DNA from: Asparagopsis taxiformis | Taxonomy: Eukaryota > Rhodophyta > Florideophyceae > Bonnemaisoniales > Bonnemaisoniaceae | Direction: 5' to 3' | NCBI GenBank assembly: GCA_030407315.1 | Contig: JALQPE010001805.1 | Coordinates: 157,539 to 221,538 of the forward strand | DNA: 64,000 bases | Shown: positions 40,619-50,850 of the stretch, piece after piece | How positions within the stretch are numbered: the first letter of the stretch is position 1 | Layout of the letters: each line of letters opens with the position of its first letter | Made by a program: the position numbers and the translations under genes | Notes under the pieces: model-generated | The model's input: only the letters and a program-made list of their open reading frames with translations | The model's database searches: none | Told to the model about the DNA's origin: nothing

Positions 40619-42577
40619 TCAACATTTACAGTTATTCGGATTATCAGACAGCTGTCCATATCGCACTTGTTGAATTCGGGCCCTGATGTTGGACTCGTCT
40701 GCAAATGATCGCAAAGCTCTTGCGAGCTCCTTGAAATAGCCGCCTCTTTCTTTCAGTTTTCTCAAGAACGCTTCGTGGAACATGCACTCCGTTATTTCCA
40801 ATTCGACTTGTCGAGTGGCCTGGTCCTTGATAGTTTTGTTGCCACCGTCCTTTTGCATAAACTCACGAATAAACAATAGAACGTTCTCAGCAATAGGCAG
40901 CAACATTGAACTAGCTGTTCCCGCAGCCGGTGCCACAGGCCCCATCATGAGCACTGACGCTTGCCAAATAATTGGCATAACTGCTGAACCAATAGACACA
41001 ATCGACCTCTTCTTATCTTCAGGGAACGAAGCTCGTGTCAGCTCTTCTTCAATGCGCTGCACTCGACAGACTAAATCGTCGAGTACAAATTTCAATTCTT
41101 TCACCTCATTCTTTGTATCTCTCATGTCTTTCGCAACCTTTAAGTTTGCCGTAATATTGTCCCGGTTCGAACTGGTAATCAGTCCATTCGTGCGAGCATC
41201 CTTGAGGATGTGATGGAAGATATGGACAAATGGATGCTGATCTCCGTCGCTGTCTCGTGGAAGCGGGAAACCATGACTCCTTCCATATACTATGACATCA
41301 TACATTTTGGAATAAACATGCGTGAACATGAAGCGCTTGTCAAAGTCGATTCCATTGCGATCAGAGACATCTGGTTTTCCTCTTGAATTGCTCTTGCCTC
41401 TTCTCTGAACTTGAATAACTCGTACAGCAGCGTGCGCACAAGTGATATCCCATGCGGTACTAATTCCCGCGTTGTCTTTTTCTAATTTCAGTGCTTTCAT
41501 TACTTGTTGCTTCGAGAAAGGCTTTCCACTCATAACCATCTTGTAAATTTCACTTTCTTGTGGAAAAGCGGAACCGCTTGGACCAATGTCAAGATCACCA
41601 TTAATGGTACTTGGTGATGAAGAATGTGCTAGACATTCGTACACTTCTGCTCGTGTAGAGTTAACGACTGAGACCTTTTCACCATCTGCAGAAAAGCGGC
41701 ACGAGCGGTAACTCGATGATTTCGAAGACAAGGGAACAGTTCCGAGCAATTTGGGGTCATGTCTTGAGCTTATGTCAAAATAATGCTGAGCTATAAACAG
41801 AAGACAGCCACTAGGAGAGACGTTGAGCATGTTTCCTCGCCATCCGTGTTCGAGGGTCAGCTGAATATCCCCAACTGGTTTGGATGGGCGTCGAGTATCC
41901 CATAAGTGTACCCGGTTAGCCTCTCGCGAGAAGGATACGACGATTCCGCCATGTCGATCATTACCAAAGGAATCAATGGTGCAATGCTGCATAAACGAAA
42001 GTTTTCGTTTAGCAAGGTCTAGTACAGTGCATACTTTCGGGTCTCTGCGATCCCATACTTGGATTTCGTTTTGATTTCGTGCACGAGACGCCAGAAGCAA
42101 TACACCATCCTTGGACACCAAGCGAGACGCGTAGTACTTGAAATATGGATCACGAAATTCACGTATCTGCTCCTCCGGGAATTCCATATTCCACAGTTTG
42201 ACAACTGAAGCTCCCGTTGAAACAATACTCGAAGCATCTGCTTTGGCATCTAGGTCAAGTATTTCGGTGCTATGCGCTTTCAAATTTTTCAGAGGGCCAC
42301 CGGTTTTGGCATTCCATATTTTGATAAGGCCGTCTTCTGTTGCAAGACTGACAATAGTGCCATCACCCGAATACGTACATGGGCAACGAGATGGGTGTTT
42401 GGCTGGCTTCGAAAGAGTGGTGATTTTTCTTAGCCTTCCGCCATCGTGCATTGAATGAAAATATAGAATCGTTCTGTCTTCTGAAACCTGTGGAAAACAT
42501 AAACTCGACTGGTCCGCTGAAATGATGCAGTCATTGTAATGGCCTTTGAATACGTGCTTCGTTTTAAATGAACTCAT
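40619..42577 (-). CDS. WD40-repeat protein with C-terminal helical domain
   Basis: 652 residues from the ATG at 42577 (MSSFKTKHVFKGHYNDC). The frame stays open 13 codons further upstream but without an ATG. The N-terminal 340 residues form WD-like blades: TILYFHSMHDGG, GDGTIVSLATEDGLIKIWNA, STGASVVKLWNM, NEIQVWDRRDPK, ANRVHLWDTRRPSK and GEKVSVVNSTRAEVYE. The GH/WD signatures are degenerate but regular. The C-terminal 250 residues are helical, with a coiled stretch (KDTKNEVKELKFVLDDLVCRV-like, about residues 505-535) and a hydrophobic, Ala/Met/Pro-rich helix pair (AVMPIIWQASVLMMGPVAPA). I do not recognise the C-terminal domain; the layout is that of a scaffold protein. Confidence 0.7.
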   Translation of the reverse strand: MSSFKTKHVFKGHYNDCIISADQSSLCFPQVSEDRTILYFHSMHDGGRLRKITTLSKPAKHPSRCPCTYSGDGTIVSLATEDGLIKIWNAKTGGPLKNLKAHSTEILDLDAKADASSIVSTGASVVKLWNMEFPEEQIREFRDPYFKYYASRLVSKDGVLLLASRARNQNEIQVWDRRDPKVCTVLDLAKRKLSFMQHCTIDSFGNDRHGGIVVSFSREANRVHLWDTRRPSKPVGDIQLTLEHGWRGNMLNVSPSGCLLFIAQHYFDISSRHDPKLLGTVPLSSKSSSYRSCRFSADGEKVSVVNSTRAEVYECLAHSSSPSTINGDLDIGPSGSAFPQESEIYKMVMSGKPFSKQQVMKALKLEKDNAGISTAWDITCAHAAVRVIQVQRRGKSNSRGKPDVSDRNGIDFDKRFMFTHVYSKMYDVIVYGRSHGFPLPRDSDGDQHPFVHIFHHILKDARTNGLITSSNRDNITANLKVAKDMRDTKNEVKELKFVLDDLVCRVQRIEEELTRASFPEDKKRSIVSIGSAVMPIIWQASVLMMGPVAPAAGTASSMLLPIAENVLLFIREFMQKDGGNKTIKDQATRQVELEITECMFHEAFLRKLKERGGYFKELARALRSFADESNIRARIQQVRYGQLSDNPNNCKC

Positions 42578-44325
42578 CGAGAAACTGGAGAGACATGCGA
42601 CTTCTTGGAAGTACAATCATTGCGCGTTCCTGTGGTCATATATTACGACTCCTATTTATCTGAAGTGCTCAAGAGGCAGTATTTCTTGCCAACATCTGTA
42701 CAGCAAAGCCTTTCGTCATGGTTGGACCAGAAAGAAATTGTTCCTGCCATGTCCTAGATAACCCAGTGTTGGTTGAGCATCCTCATTAAAGTTTCCCGAC
42801 AGGCATGTATGCAAATTGGCCTGCTGGCACTGTTGGAACTCGTCGTGCGTGGTGCTTGGATTGCAAATGTATTGTATTCCATATTCTGTCATTCATATTA
42901 AATTAATTTGGTTGTCTCTTTAGAAACGCCATTGTTGTACGCCAACCGGGCTTCACTACACATCTTGAAACTAGAGTCGCAAAACTGGAAATTGAAATGA
43001 ATTAAGAGTAAAATGAAACCAAGTACGGCAGGTATCCAATCTCCTTCAGAGTAGTGGTGAACAATGTTCCGAATGGTCTCTAGTTCTTCTGAGCAACGCT
43101 GTTGCATCACTCGATATCAGTACGCTTTTTGTAAAGAAGACAGACGAAAGTATGCAGGTCTTGAGTTTCTAACAATCTCGAAAGGGTCCTACTCTATTTG
43201 GCAAATAAATCACAGAAATCAATGAGTACGGTGAATAAGTCGATCGTTTTCCGTACTGATTGCACTCTGAGAAAAAGGTTCAACCAAGATGGTAGTACTT
43301 TGAGCTGTACTCAAAGCTAGGTCATTGACAAGACTTGCATCTTTTCTTCTATTCGAATGGCATTCCAGGAATCGTCTCTATTTTAGGTAAGCATAGAGGG
43401 TCGCCATTACCCAGCTTGAAAATGAAACAGCTCTACTAGTACGCCAATTTTTCTAGAACTCTACAGATTTATCCGACTGCTACTTGTCGTTCGATTCCAA
43501 CAAAGATAGATAATCTTCTAGGTCCCTCTATTATTTGAAATACGCCGGAAGCGAAACTGACACAAAGCCATTTATGCTGATGCGAGACTGTTAACTTTAG
43601 ATAAAATAATATGCGATTGGGTGGAATGCCAGATTGGTGTTTGCCTTCAGTTAAGACGAATAGCAATTGGGATGTACAGTTGTATAAGGCGCAAAGAGTA
43701 TTGTTGGCCAAACCATGGATCTATGGTGCTCTGAGAGTGGCTTTCATTTTGATTACGTAAGCGAATTACATATACATCGGCTACTGCAGTGGAGTGTGGC
43801 GCGTCCAACGTGATGCTCGATGCTATCCGTTGTCGTTATTTCCGAAATTAGAAACACGTCTTTTATTTGTCATCATGGGACAAATCTGAGGCGACGCTGC
43901 CGCCAACATGCCGCTCGGGTTAGAAATATTCGCAAGGCAACAATGAATTACATGCAAGTATTGTATGAAACATTCAACAGCAATGCTACACTTGTATACA
44001 CATGTACGATACAAGTTTTCAGATCTTTTATCTTTGTACTGAGGGGAGAATTGAAACAAACTCTCAGGAGTGGTAAATGGAAGGGGTACGTACGGGGCAG
44101 TCACGAGTTGATTTGCACTACCGCGAAAGAACAAGGCAGAGTTGAGGGAGAGGACGCGTTGTGATGTTTTTGTTAAGTGGAGTTCTTCGAGACGTCGTCG
44201 GTGTCTCGAGGTTACGTTTATATGTAATCCCTATCTGTCACGTGTACACGTATGATGGTCCTTGACAGTTTTTACGCATCAAAATTTTCGCAATTTTCCA
44301 AATTATTTGATACCTATCGGCTAAT
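42578..44325. other. Intergenic, no supported gene
   Basis: 1.75 kb up to the target-site duplication of the copia element. No gene or repeat is supported. Confidence 0.35.
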
Positions 44326-44330
44326 CATAT

Positions 44331-44499
44331 TGTTAGGGATAATGTTTACCTCGTCCTTTTCTTCTCTGGTCGACGGCGGTACATTCTCTTAAATACTATC
44401 TTGAGGTGTAAATACTGTAATTGCTAAGTTAAAATGTTTGGCATCTTGGCAGTTGAGCGACCTGCCGATTGGCGACTTGCGATGTTTGGCATCCTGACA
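44331..44499 (-). repeat. 3' LTR of copia element (169 bp)
   Basis: On the minus strand it starts TGTCAGGATGCC next to the polypurine tract and ends CCCTAACA. It contains the start sequence twice (TGTCAGGATGCCAAACAT and TGCCAAGATGCCAAACAT), about 48 bp apart; the other LTR has it once. Confidence 0.75.
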
Positions 44500-46431
44500 C
44501 TCCCCCTGTCGCCGAGGGGCGGGGAGTGATTGAAGTGTATTGGTACTGGAGGGGGCGCTGGTTATGCGCATTTGGAGGTTTAGCTTGTTGAATTGTGTGT
44601 TGCCTATGGGCTTGGTGAATATGTCGGCGAGGTTGTCGTTAGTCGGTAGATAGCGGAGGTCGATACGTCCAGATTGGATGTTGTCCATCAAGTGGTGGTA
44701 TCTGATGTCGATAAATTTTCTTCTTTTTGTTGGTGCTGAGCTAGTGGCTACTCGAAGAGCCGATTGCGAGTCAGTGTACATTGTGATGGGTTGTGCTGCA
44801 TCGATGAGTTTCAACTCCTTTAGCATGTCTCCGAGCCAGTTAGTTTGGCGTGTGGCATCCGATGCAGATATTGTCTCCGCCTCGCAAGTACTTAGAGCGA
44901 CAATGGATTGACGCTGTGAAGTCCAGTGAATGGGTGCACCGTGAAGCGGGATAACGGAGCCTGTTATGGATTTGCGCGTAGTCGTATCATTGGCGAAGTC
45001 GGCGTCACAATATGTGGCCAGTGTCGTGTTACTGGGTCTTGGTGCATAGCATATGCCTGCTGTGGCGGTGTGTTTGAGGTAGCGGATTAACCGTTTCATT
45101 AGTTTCCAATGCCGAGCTGTGGGCTTGTGATTGGCGTGGGCTAATGAGTTGGTAAAGAACTGTATGTCCGGGCGCGTTGAATTGGTGAAGTATCTGAGTT
45201 CGCCGAGTGTTTCGCGATATGTTGTGGCGATGGCTGTGTCGAGTTCGTCCTTATCAGTTGGGGGAGAGAGGTAAATGCCGTCTGAATATAGCTTGTCTAA
45301 GGGTTTGGCGTTGTGCATGTTGGTCTTGGTGATAATAGAGTCGATTATGTGTAGTTGAGAGATATGTGTTCCTTCGGAGGTGTATCGTATGTGCCAGTTT
45401 AGGTATTTGGTCGGCTTACCAAGGCGTTTTACGCGGTATTTCGTGGATAGGGTTTTGTATAAGTCAGAGAGGAGATGGGTATGTGTGGCACATACGAAGA
45501 AGTCATCGATCATGACGGCTATGATGGTTTGTGTGTTGGCATGGGTTTTGGTGAATAAGCATGGGTCTGACTTGAGCTGGATGAAACCGTGTTGGGTGAG
45601 AAAGTCAAGGGCTCCGTTGCAGAATAGGCGTCCGGCTTGTTTGGTGCCATACAAATTGCCTTTTAATTGGCCGATATGCTGACTGTGTTTGAAAGATCCA
45701 TCAAAGAGGGGGTGTTGTCTTATATATACTGGTTTTGAGTGATGGAATTGTTCATGTAGGAAAGCCGAAGAGATATCGAAGTGTTCTGTTGGAAGGTAAT
45801 GTGCGGCCGCATGGCTTAAAAGAAGGCGAATGGTAGTTTTGTCAGCGGTGTATGTGGAGATTTCGTCGGGGTTGTAGTGTATTGTAGGCAGCATCATATC
45901 TTCACGTACTGCACATCTGGCTTTGCGTTCTTCGATGCTCCCTTCTGCGTCTCGTTTGTAGCGATACGTCATGGTGAGTGGGAGTTGTTTCGCGTTCGTG
46001 GGTGTGTTGTTGCTTTCGAGCCAGGTGATTGCTTCCATGTTGTCGATTTTGTTCAGCTCATCATTATGTGCTGTTTCCCATAATTGTGCGTCAGGGTATT
46101 GTTTAGCCATGCGGTGTGTTTTTGGTGCGGGTGTGTGTTTTTTGATTGTTTTTGGTGGTATGATGTTGGGTGCGGGTTTGAAACGCCATGGTGGTGGTTG
46201 CGGTGGGGTCAAACGATGTTTGGTAAGGGTGGAAGTCAAGAGCAGAAATTTGTGCAAATTGGTGCGTGATTGTGTTTTGTACGTAGATAGTGTCTTGGTC
46301 AATGCCATATAGGTATCTGACGAGAGCTCCTTTTGGTTGAAGCTTTGTTCTAGGGCTGAGTATCGGTATGTGTCCAAGCTGGCCAAAAGCGAATAGTCGC
46401 TTGATATGGGGTGTAGATCGATACCATTCAA
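44389..46431 (-). CDS. Copia polyprotein: reverse transcriptase and RNase H
   Basis: 680 codons in one frame. Reverse transcriptase motifs: FDISSAFLH (218-226), YGTKQAGR (261-268) and the catalytic MIDD (307-310; the usual copia text is Y-V-D-D). RNase H motifs: CDADFA (475-480), STCEAE (514-519), DSQSALR, then the terminal TKPIGNTQFNKL. These enzymes copy the element RNA to DNA in a virus-like particle and remove the template. Integrase C-terminal text lies in a different frame upstream, so this is the last part of a broken gag-pol. The frame runs through the polypurine tract into the 3' LTR before stopping. Confidence 0.88.
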   Translation of the reverse strand: MNGIDLHPISSDYSLLASLDTYRYSALEQSFNQKELSSDTYMALTKTLSTYKTQSRTNLHKFLLLTSTLTKHRLTPPQPPPWRFKPAPNIIPPKTIKKHTPAPKTHRMAKQYPDAQLWETAHNDELNKIDNMEAITWLESNNTPTNAKQLPLTMTYRYKRDAEGSIEERKARCAVREDMMLPTIHYNPDEISTYTADKTTIRLLLSHAAAHYLPTEHFDISSAFLHEQFHHSKPVYIRQHPLFDGSFKHSQHIGQLKGNLYGTKQAGRLFCNGALDFLTQHGFIQLKSDPCLFTKTHANTQTIIAVMIDDFFVCATHTHLLSDLYKTLSTKYRVKRLGKPTKYLNWHIRYTSEGTHISQLHIIDSIITKTNMHNAKPLDKLYSDGIYLSPPTDKDELDTAIATTYRETLGELRYFTNSTRPDIQFFTNSLAHANHKPTARHWKLMKRLIRYLKHTATAGICYAPRPSNTTLATYCDADFANDTTTRKSITGSVIPLHGAPIHWTSQRQSIVALSTCEAETISASDATRQTNWLGDMLKELKLIDAAQPITMYTDSQSALRVATSSAPTKRRKFIDIRYHHLMDNIQSGRIDLRYLPTNDNLADIFTKPIGNTQFNKLNLQMRITSAPSSTNTLQSLPAPRRQGECQDAKHRKSPIGRSLNCQDAKHFNLAITVFTPQDSI

Positions 46432-47080
46432 TGTGTGGTATTTTGTTTGTTGTCGCGTGCACCAGGAGGTTACGTTTGAATGACGCGTCCATTAGAGCGT
46501 CTTGCCAATGTGTATCATTCAGATCGCTGTGTGCTAGGTTGGCTCGTACGATTCCTAATAATGTTTGGTTGACACGTTCGGCGATGCTGTTTTGTTGTGG
46601 AGTGTATGGTGCGGATATAATGTGTGTGATTCACGGGCGGCCAATTGTTTTCGTAGTGATTCTGATGTGTATTCTTTTGCATTGTCTGAGCGAAAGAATC
46701 GGGGATATTTGCCATGGATATTGAATACATATTCCATGTGATTGATGGTTAGTTGTGGGATCGAGGAGCGATCACGTATGCAATGCACACTTAGGTGGCG
46801 CGTTTTAATGTCTACGAATGTGACAAAGTATCTGTTTCCCTGGTGTGATGTTGTTGGGAACGGACCGCAGACGTCTGAGGATATGTGCTGTCCGGTTTGG
46901 TGGTCGTGTGTTGTCGGCTTGTGTGATGATGCCTTGATCTTGGCAAGTGCGCATGCGCTACAGGTCATGTCCGGTATGGGCATATTGGAGAATTTTTGTA
47001 GGGGTGGTAGCGAGTTATGGCGACATGTGTTTCGCAGTGTTTGGGTATTGGGTGCCCAAGTGTGATGTGGAGATCATGAG
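46103..47080 (-). pseudogene. Copia integrase, frameshifted fragments
   Basis: Three minus-strand pieces in different frames cover the integrase. LHITLGHP (near 47060) and CSACALAK (near 46960) form the GAG-pre-integrase zinc H-x-LGH...C-x2-C. DVCGPFPTTSHQGNRYFVTFVD with FFRSDNAKEYTS (46680-46900) is the catalytic core with its Asp residues. The C-terminal part (46103-46492) is in another frame again. At least two frameshifts separate them, so integrase cannot be made from this copy. Confidence 0.75.
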
Positions 47081-47113
47081 CATCAGATGGGAGGTCATCC
47101 TGGTTGGGCTGTG

Positions 47114-48736
47114 TTAGTGGGTTGTGCGTGCGCATGGTTGGGGTGTTTGTAATGGTTGATGTGATTGGTTTGGTTCTGTAGATTTGGGTTGGTTCTTAAA
47201 GAATTTAGGGATTGGTGGCTGAATTGGTGGTTGTGTGTGCTCAGGTATATTTTTGGTATTGTCGTCAATACATTTTGGTTGCTTGGACACATTAATTTGG
47301 CTGGTTTGTGATGATGATCGTGTTGACGCCGGTGGTGGTATTTGTGTCCGTTTGGGATTTGTAGTTGGCCGTGGTGTTTTGCTTGAGTTGGGGTAGCGGG
47401 TGGACGTTTGTTGGGTTGAGGGTGGACTCCGCTGCTTTGGTTTGGTTTGTGTGGATTGAGAGCGGGTGGTTCTCCAAGGGCGTTCCCAGTTTGGTGTTTT
47501 TGATTTGGATCTTGTGTTGTGTGCCGGTGCATCTGGCGGGCTTGTGGTAGAGCTAGGAGGTTTGGATGATGGTGTGGGTGTTGAGCTGGTTTTCGGGACG
47601 GTGGATGGTGTAGTCGAGGATTGTGTGTTATAGCAGGACGTTGGAGGGGTGTTAAGGTCGGGAGTTTTATTGTCGATGACGTAGAGTCCCTGGTGGAATG
47701 AAGCTATTTTCCGGGATATATGGTTGTTCCATGGGCGTACAAACGCGTGGTTTGGGGTGAAGGTGATTGGTCCATGGTTTTTGGCGAGGGTGTGCACTGA
47801 TATGAGGTTTGTGTTGATGTCAGGTGAGACTACTGCATCAGTAATGTTGAGTGTAAGGGTTGGTGTGCGTATCTGCGTGTTGCCGGTGTGGGTTATGGAG
47901 TGGCGTTGGTTAGCTGCAGTTTTTGTGAAGAGCGGTTTGGTGACCGGTGTGCATGTGTGGGTGGGTGTGGTTAGATGTGATGGAGACGCGCCTGAGTCCA
48001 GGATGAAACACTTACCCTCCGAATTGTTGTCTTGATCCATGTTGCTGTGGTGGTGTCGTTCTAGATCGAGGTACTGTGTTTCATCATGTTCTTGTGTGAT
48101 GCGGTGGTCAGGTGTCATGTAGGTTTGATGAACTTGTGGTTTAGTAGTTTTGTGACGCTGTGACTTGCATTCTGCATTGCTATGTGTGTGGGAGTTGTGG
48201 AAGCTGCACCATTTGCGTTGGGAGCGTGTATGATTGGGGTTTGTTTTGTTGGGTCGCCAGTTGTGGTAGTGCATGGGGTGTTGGATCATTTTACGCGGTT
48301 GGGGTCTTGGTGGAGGGGCGGTCAATGATCTAGCCCGGATGTTGTTTATGGCTCGTTGTAGTCTGGTGCAGAAGTCATGAATGCTTGACGGAGGTGTTTG
48401 CGTCATGATCTCATGTGTTGTGTGTAGCTCGGGAAGCGATTGTATGCCGTGTATCATGAATTGAAGTGATGTTTGTTCTTTGTCGAAGTTGGGGTAGTTG
48501 GCATTGCGCATTGTAACGCGTATGTCTTCGTGTTTGGTGATGTATGAATGAATGTCATCAATGGAGTTAAGCCGGATATTTCGTGCGTTTTCTTCGAGTA
48601 GGCTGTGATCTGTGGCCGTTAGTTCCCGGACGGTGTCGAGGATGTGTTGCGTGAGCAATGAGGGTGGAAGTTGTAAGTTGGATGCTGTGAGACGTGTGTA
48701 TATGCGCTTGGGACGGCTAGATAGAATGATGAGCGT
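47114..48736 (-). CDS. Copia polyprotein: gag C-terminal part and protease
   Basis: After the insertion point the frame continues the gag helix region (ILDTVRELTATDH, MTQTPPSSIHDFCTRLQRAI). Then come an unusual zinc knuckle WCSFHNSHTHSNAEC, spaced C-x2-H-x4-H-x4-C, and the aspartic protease start FILDSGASPSHL. A Pro/Ser/Thr-rich tail of about 170 residues ends the frame before integrase; such a tail more often follows integrase in copia elements. The open frame extends upstream to 48814 only because it reads into the inserted DNA. Confidence 0.75.
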   Translation of the reverse strand, partial: TLIILSSRPKRIYTRLTASNLQLPPSLLTQHILDTVRELTATDHSLLEENARNIRLNSIDDIHSYITKHEDIRVTMRNANYPNFDKEQTSLQFMIHGIQSLPELHTTHEIMTQTPPSSIHDFCTRLQRAINNIRARSLTAPPPRPQPRKMIQHPMHYHNWRPNKTNPNHTRSQRKWCSFHNSHTHSNAECKSQRHKTTKPQVHQTYMTPDHRITQEHDETQYLDLERHHHSNMDQDNNSEGKCFILDSGASPSHLTTPTHTCTPVTKPLFTKTAANQRHSITHTGNTQIRTPTLTLNITDAVVSPDINTNLISVHTLAKNHGPITFTPNHAFVRPWNNHISRKIASFHQGLYVIDNKTPDLNTPPTSCYNTQSSTTPSTVPKTSSTPTPSSKPPSSTTSPPDAPAHNTRSKSKTPNWERPWRTTRSQSTQTKPKQRSPPSTQQTSTRYPNSSKTPRPTTNPKRTQIPPPASTRSSSQTSQINVSKQPKCIDDNTKNIPEHTQPPIQPPIPKFFKNQPKSTEPNQSHQPLQTPQPCARTTH

Positions 48737-49395
48737 TTTCATACCACGCGGTGGTCTGCCCTGGTGGGGTCGTGTCAACATCCTATTGGATGACCCCGGG
48801 TCGGGACTGACCAATAGAAACAGCCTCGCTGTATCTCGCCCAAGTCAAGGGAATGGACCCACTGGGACAATTAAAGACCCCACAAGGGGCAAATTTTAAC
48901 TAAGCTGACTCAGCTAACTTTACACTGTAACACTAACAGTTGGTGATCTCGCGGGCTTCCGCAGTCGCCATAATCAGGGATCTGATTGGTGCACATAAGG
49001 ATATTTATTCCTAACTGTCTACCTACCCTAACTGTTTACAGTAACTTAGACTAGTATAAAACGCCTCTGGATTAGCCAGAGTGCTTAACCTTTTAGAGGT
49101 AACGTAAACTCACGTGGAATTTACGACTCCACTGAACAGTGTTTGCATTGCTCTATTCCATCCTTCCAGGACGAATTAGCTTTAGCTATACAGCTCGACG
49201 GGTTACGTCTTTCGCTCCATCAATACGCACTTCGTGCGTGAGCACCCCCAACCTTCACCCGGCATTACCGGAAGACCTTTCGTGGTATACACGCCATTGG
49301 CGGTTGACGCAAGATTCGCTTGCTCTACCACGCTACCGAAGCTCGGGACACCTGTAGGGTGGTTTTGCCGCTTTGCGGATTTTCTACCTACTACA
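48737..49395 (+). mobile_element. 0.66-kb insertion inside copia gag, flanked by AGCGT
   Basis: AGCGT occurs at 48732-48736 and again at 49396-49400. Removing one copy plus the sequence between (664 bp) joins the two gag frames exactly, so this is a later insertion with a 5-bp target duplication. On the + strand it has CCAAT-like inverted boxes (CTATTGG...CCAATAG, near 48770-48815), TATAAAA at 49055-49061 and a hairpin CTCTGG/CCAGAG just downstream, which resembles an LTR promoter. But its ends (TTTCATACC...CTACTACA) are not the TG...CA pair and it has no terminal inverted repeat. A solo LTR or a short retroelement are the main options. Confidence 0.8.
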
Positions 49396-49400
49396 AGCGT

Positions 49401-49571
49401 GAGTCGTTCTTGTTTGCGCTTGTATTCTGTGAATTCAGCTGGGTCTTCTGGTGCAGTGTTTGCGGGGTTTAGGATGTGATCGAGCCCGACGTCGTTGGCG
49501 AGGGCTTGTAGCGTGCGGTGCCAGTAATCGAGGTCGTCCAGGTCCAGGGTTGGGAGGCTGTTTGATGACAT
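49401..49571 (-). CDS. Copia gag N-terminal fragment
   Basis: From the ATG at 49571 the text MSSNSLPTLDLDDLDYWHRT to KRKQERLT is the first 57 codons of gag, ending at the insertion. The frame continues 65 codons into inserted DNA before a stop. It starts about 40 bp inside the 5' LTR. Confidence 0.7.
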
Positions 49572-49611
49572 TGTGTGATCGTTGCGCTGGTGCGAAGAAG
49601 GGCCGATAACC

Positions 49612-49731
49612 TGTTAGGGATAATGTTTACCTTGTCCTTTTCTTCTCTGGTCGACGGCGGTACATTCTCTTAAATACTATCTTGAGGTGTAAATACTGTA
49701 ATTGCTAAGTTAAATGTTTGGCATCCTGGCA
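49612..49731 (-). repeat. 5' LTR of copia element (120 bp)
   Basis: On the minus strand it starts TGCCAGGATGCC and ends CCCTAACA, with TATTTAAGAG as a possible TATA box. It matches the 3' LTR with very few changes, apart from a segment of about 48 bp missing between two short direct repeats. Confidence 0.85.
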
Positions 49732-49736
49732 CATAT

Positions 49737-50418
49737 CATCACGCATACTTATGTTATACCTCCACATAGAATAGTAGACAAGCCACCGACACCGACCTAC
49801 CAAGTAGGTGTAAAATGTAGCAAGTTGTCAAACCCAGTGTACACCCAGAAAACTGTGCGTGTGAGTGGCGTACGTTATCAACTTGCGATGGATGTGGACA
49901 ATGGCACATAGTGCATAGTGTAGACACTTGCAGCTGAAACTACAAGCTGATGAAAATATCAGATGTGAAATCATTTCAACTTCAAGCTACTATGTAACGT
50001 ATATATGCGTAGTGACATTCACTAGCAGTGAATGAGTGGTTCACAACCATTTAGATGAGTAACATAGAGTAGTATTTAAGATAGATCTCTCCTGAACAGA
50101 GGAACATAATCGACTGATCAGAATCATCGATACGCATCGATCTACCGAAGCGGGCGCGTGATAAGCGTCAACCCAAGAACAGTGGAACAGCCCCTAGGCT
50201 TGTCTGCAAAATAAACTCTGGTTCTAACCAGCGCGGATCCTAATCTGCATCGTGAGAACTCACACCAGTCTCCGGATTTCATTTCCCGAGTTATCTACCA
50301 AAGTTCTGCTACAGATATATATCTGAACGCACATTTGCTTCTGAAGTTAGCAACTGTTAGAAACCACGGCCGTGAGAAGATTTGGAGGAAGATTGGAAGC
50401 GATCAAGTGTGAGACATC
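49737..50418 (+). other. Probable LTR/leader of a second retroelement
   Basis: Non-coding DNA leading into a gag-like frame. TATTTAAGATAG near 50074 could be its TATA box, with the leader running to the ATG at 50419. I did not find a second copy of this sequence in the window, so the LTR boundaries cannot be set. Confidence 0.3.
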
Positions 50419-50850
50419 ATGGATTATCATGGAAGTACGTCAGGAAAAAACTCAAGCTCAAACGGGAGGAGCAAAACATGCCCACCCGCTATCTTCGAAA
50501 CTATTGCGCACCCAATATTGGATTCGGTGGATCCAGCCGAAGCAGTGAAATTTCTTCGTGACAGAAATCGTTATGAAATGAAGATGTCACAGAATAACAG
50601 TGACGGAAATAACGTCAAACCAGCCTCTTATAGAGTCTCAATAGACCCAACAATGCTGTCATCCATGTACGAATTTGGATTCTTTGACAACATTGCACCA
50701 GGAGTGGATATGCGATACTTATCCGAAGCTCATATTAAGGCATGCATTGAACAAATTGCAATGTCTCAGATGTATGGATCTGTCAACTCTACCGCTATTA
50801 CAAATGCGATCATGTCCATTCGAATGAACATGAAAATACGCAGCCTGCGT
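50419..50850 (+). pseudogene. Gag-like gene of a second retroelement, truncated
   Basis: Starts MDYHGSTSGKNSSSNGRSK and contains ILDSVDPAEAVKFLRDRNRY, the 'P-x-A-x-x-F-L-x-x-R-x-x-Y' helix seen at the start of many LTR-element gag proteins, then a helical capsid-like region. Around 50850 the text switches abruptly to GC-rich DNA carrying an oppositely oriented gag. The AT-richer DNA that resumes near 53110 (LERCTKQACRKVVRHTVLK, near 53165-53240) may be its continuation. Confidence 0.5.

Larger units (their letters stand above)
44331..49731 (-). mobile_element. Ty1/copia-type LTR retrotransposon with 5-bp target-site duplication
   Basis: Direct repeats beginning TGTTAGGGATAATG bound the element at 44331 and 49612, and both flanks carry CATAT (44326-44330 and 49732-49736), the duplicated target. 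Between them, on the minus strand, lie gag, protease, integrase fragments, reverse transcriptase and RNase H, in copia order. A polypurine tract (AGGGGGAG on the minus strand, 44500-44507) sits directly before the 3' LTR. No canonical TGG primer site follows the 5' LTR; the next bases are GGTTATCGGCCC. The integrase part is frameshifted and gag carries an insertion, so this copy is dead. Without the gag insertion it would be about 4.7 kb. Confidence 0.92.

Noticed and set aside
49234..49395. Possible tRNA-derived head in the gag insertion (TAGCGTGGTAGAGC on the minus strand)
   Set aside because: It resembles an A box, but spacing is short and no B box follows, so no SINE claim is made.
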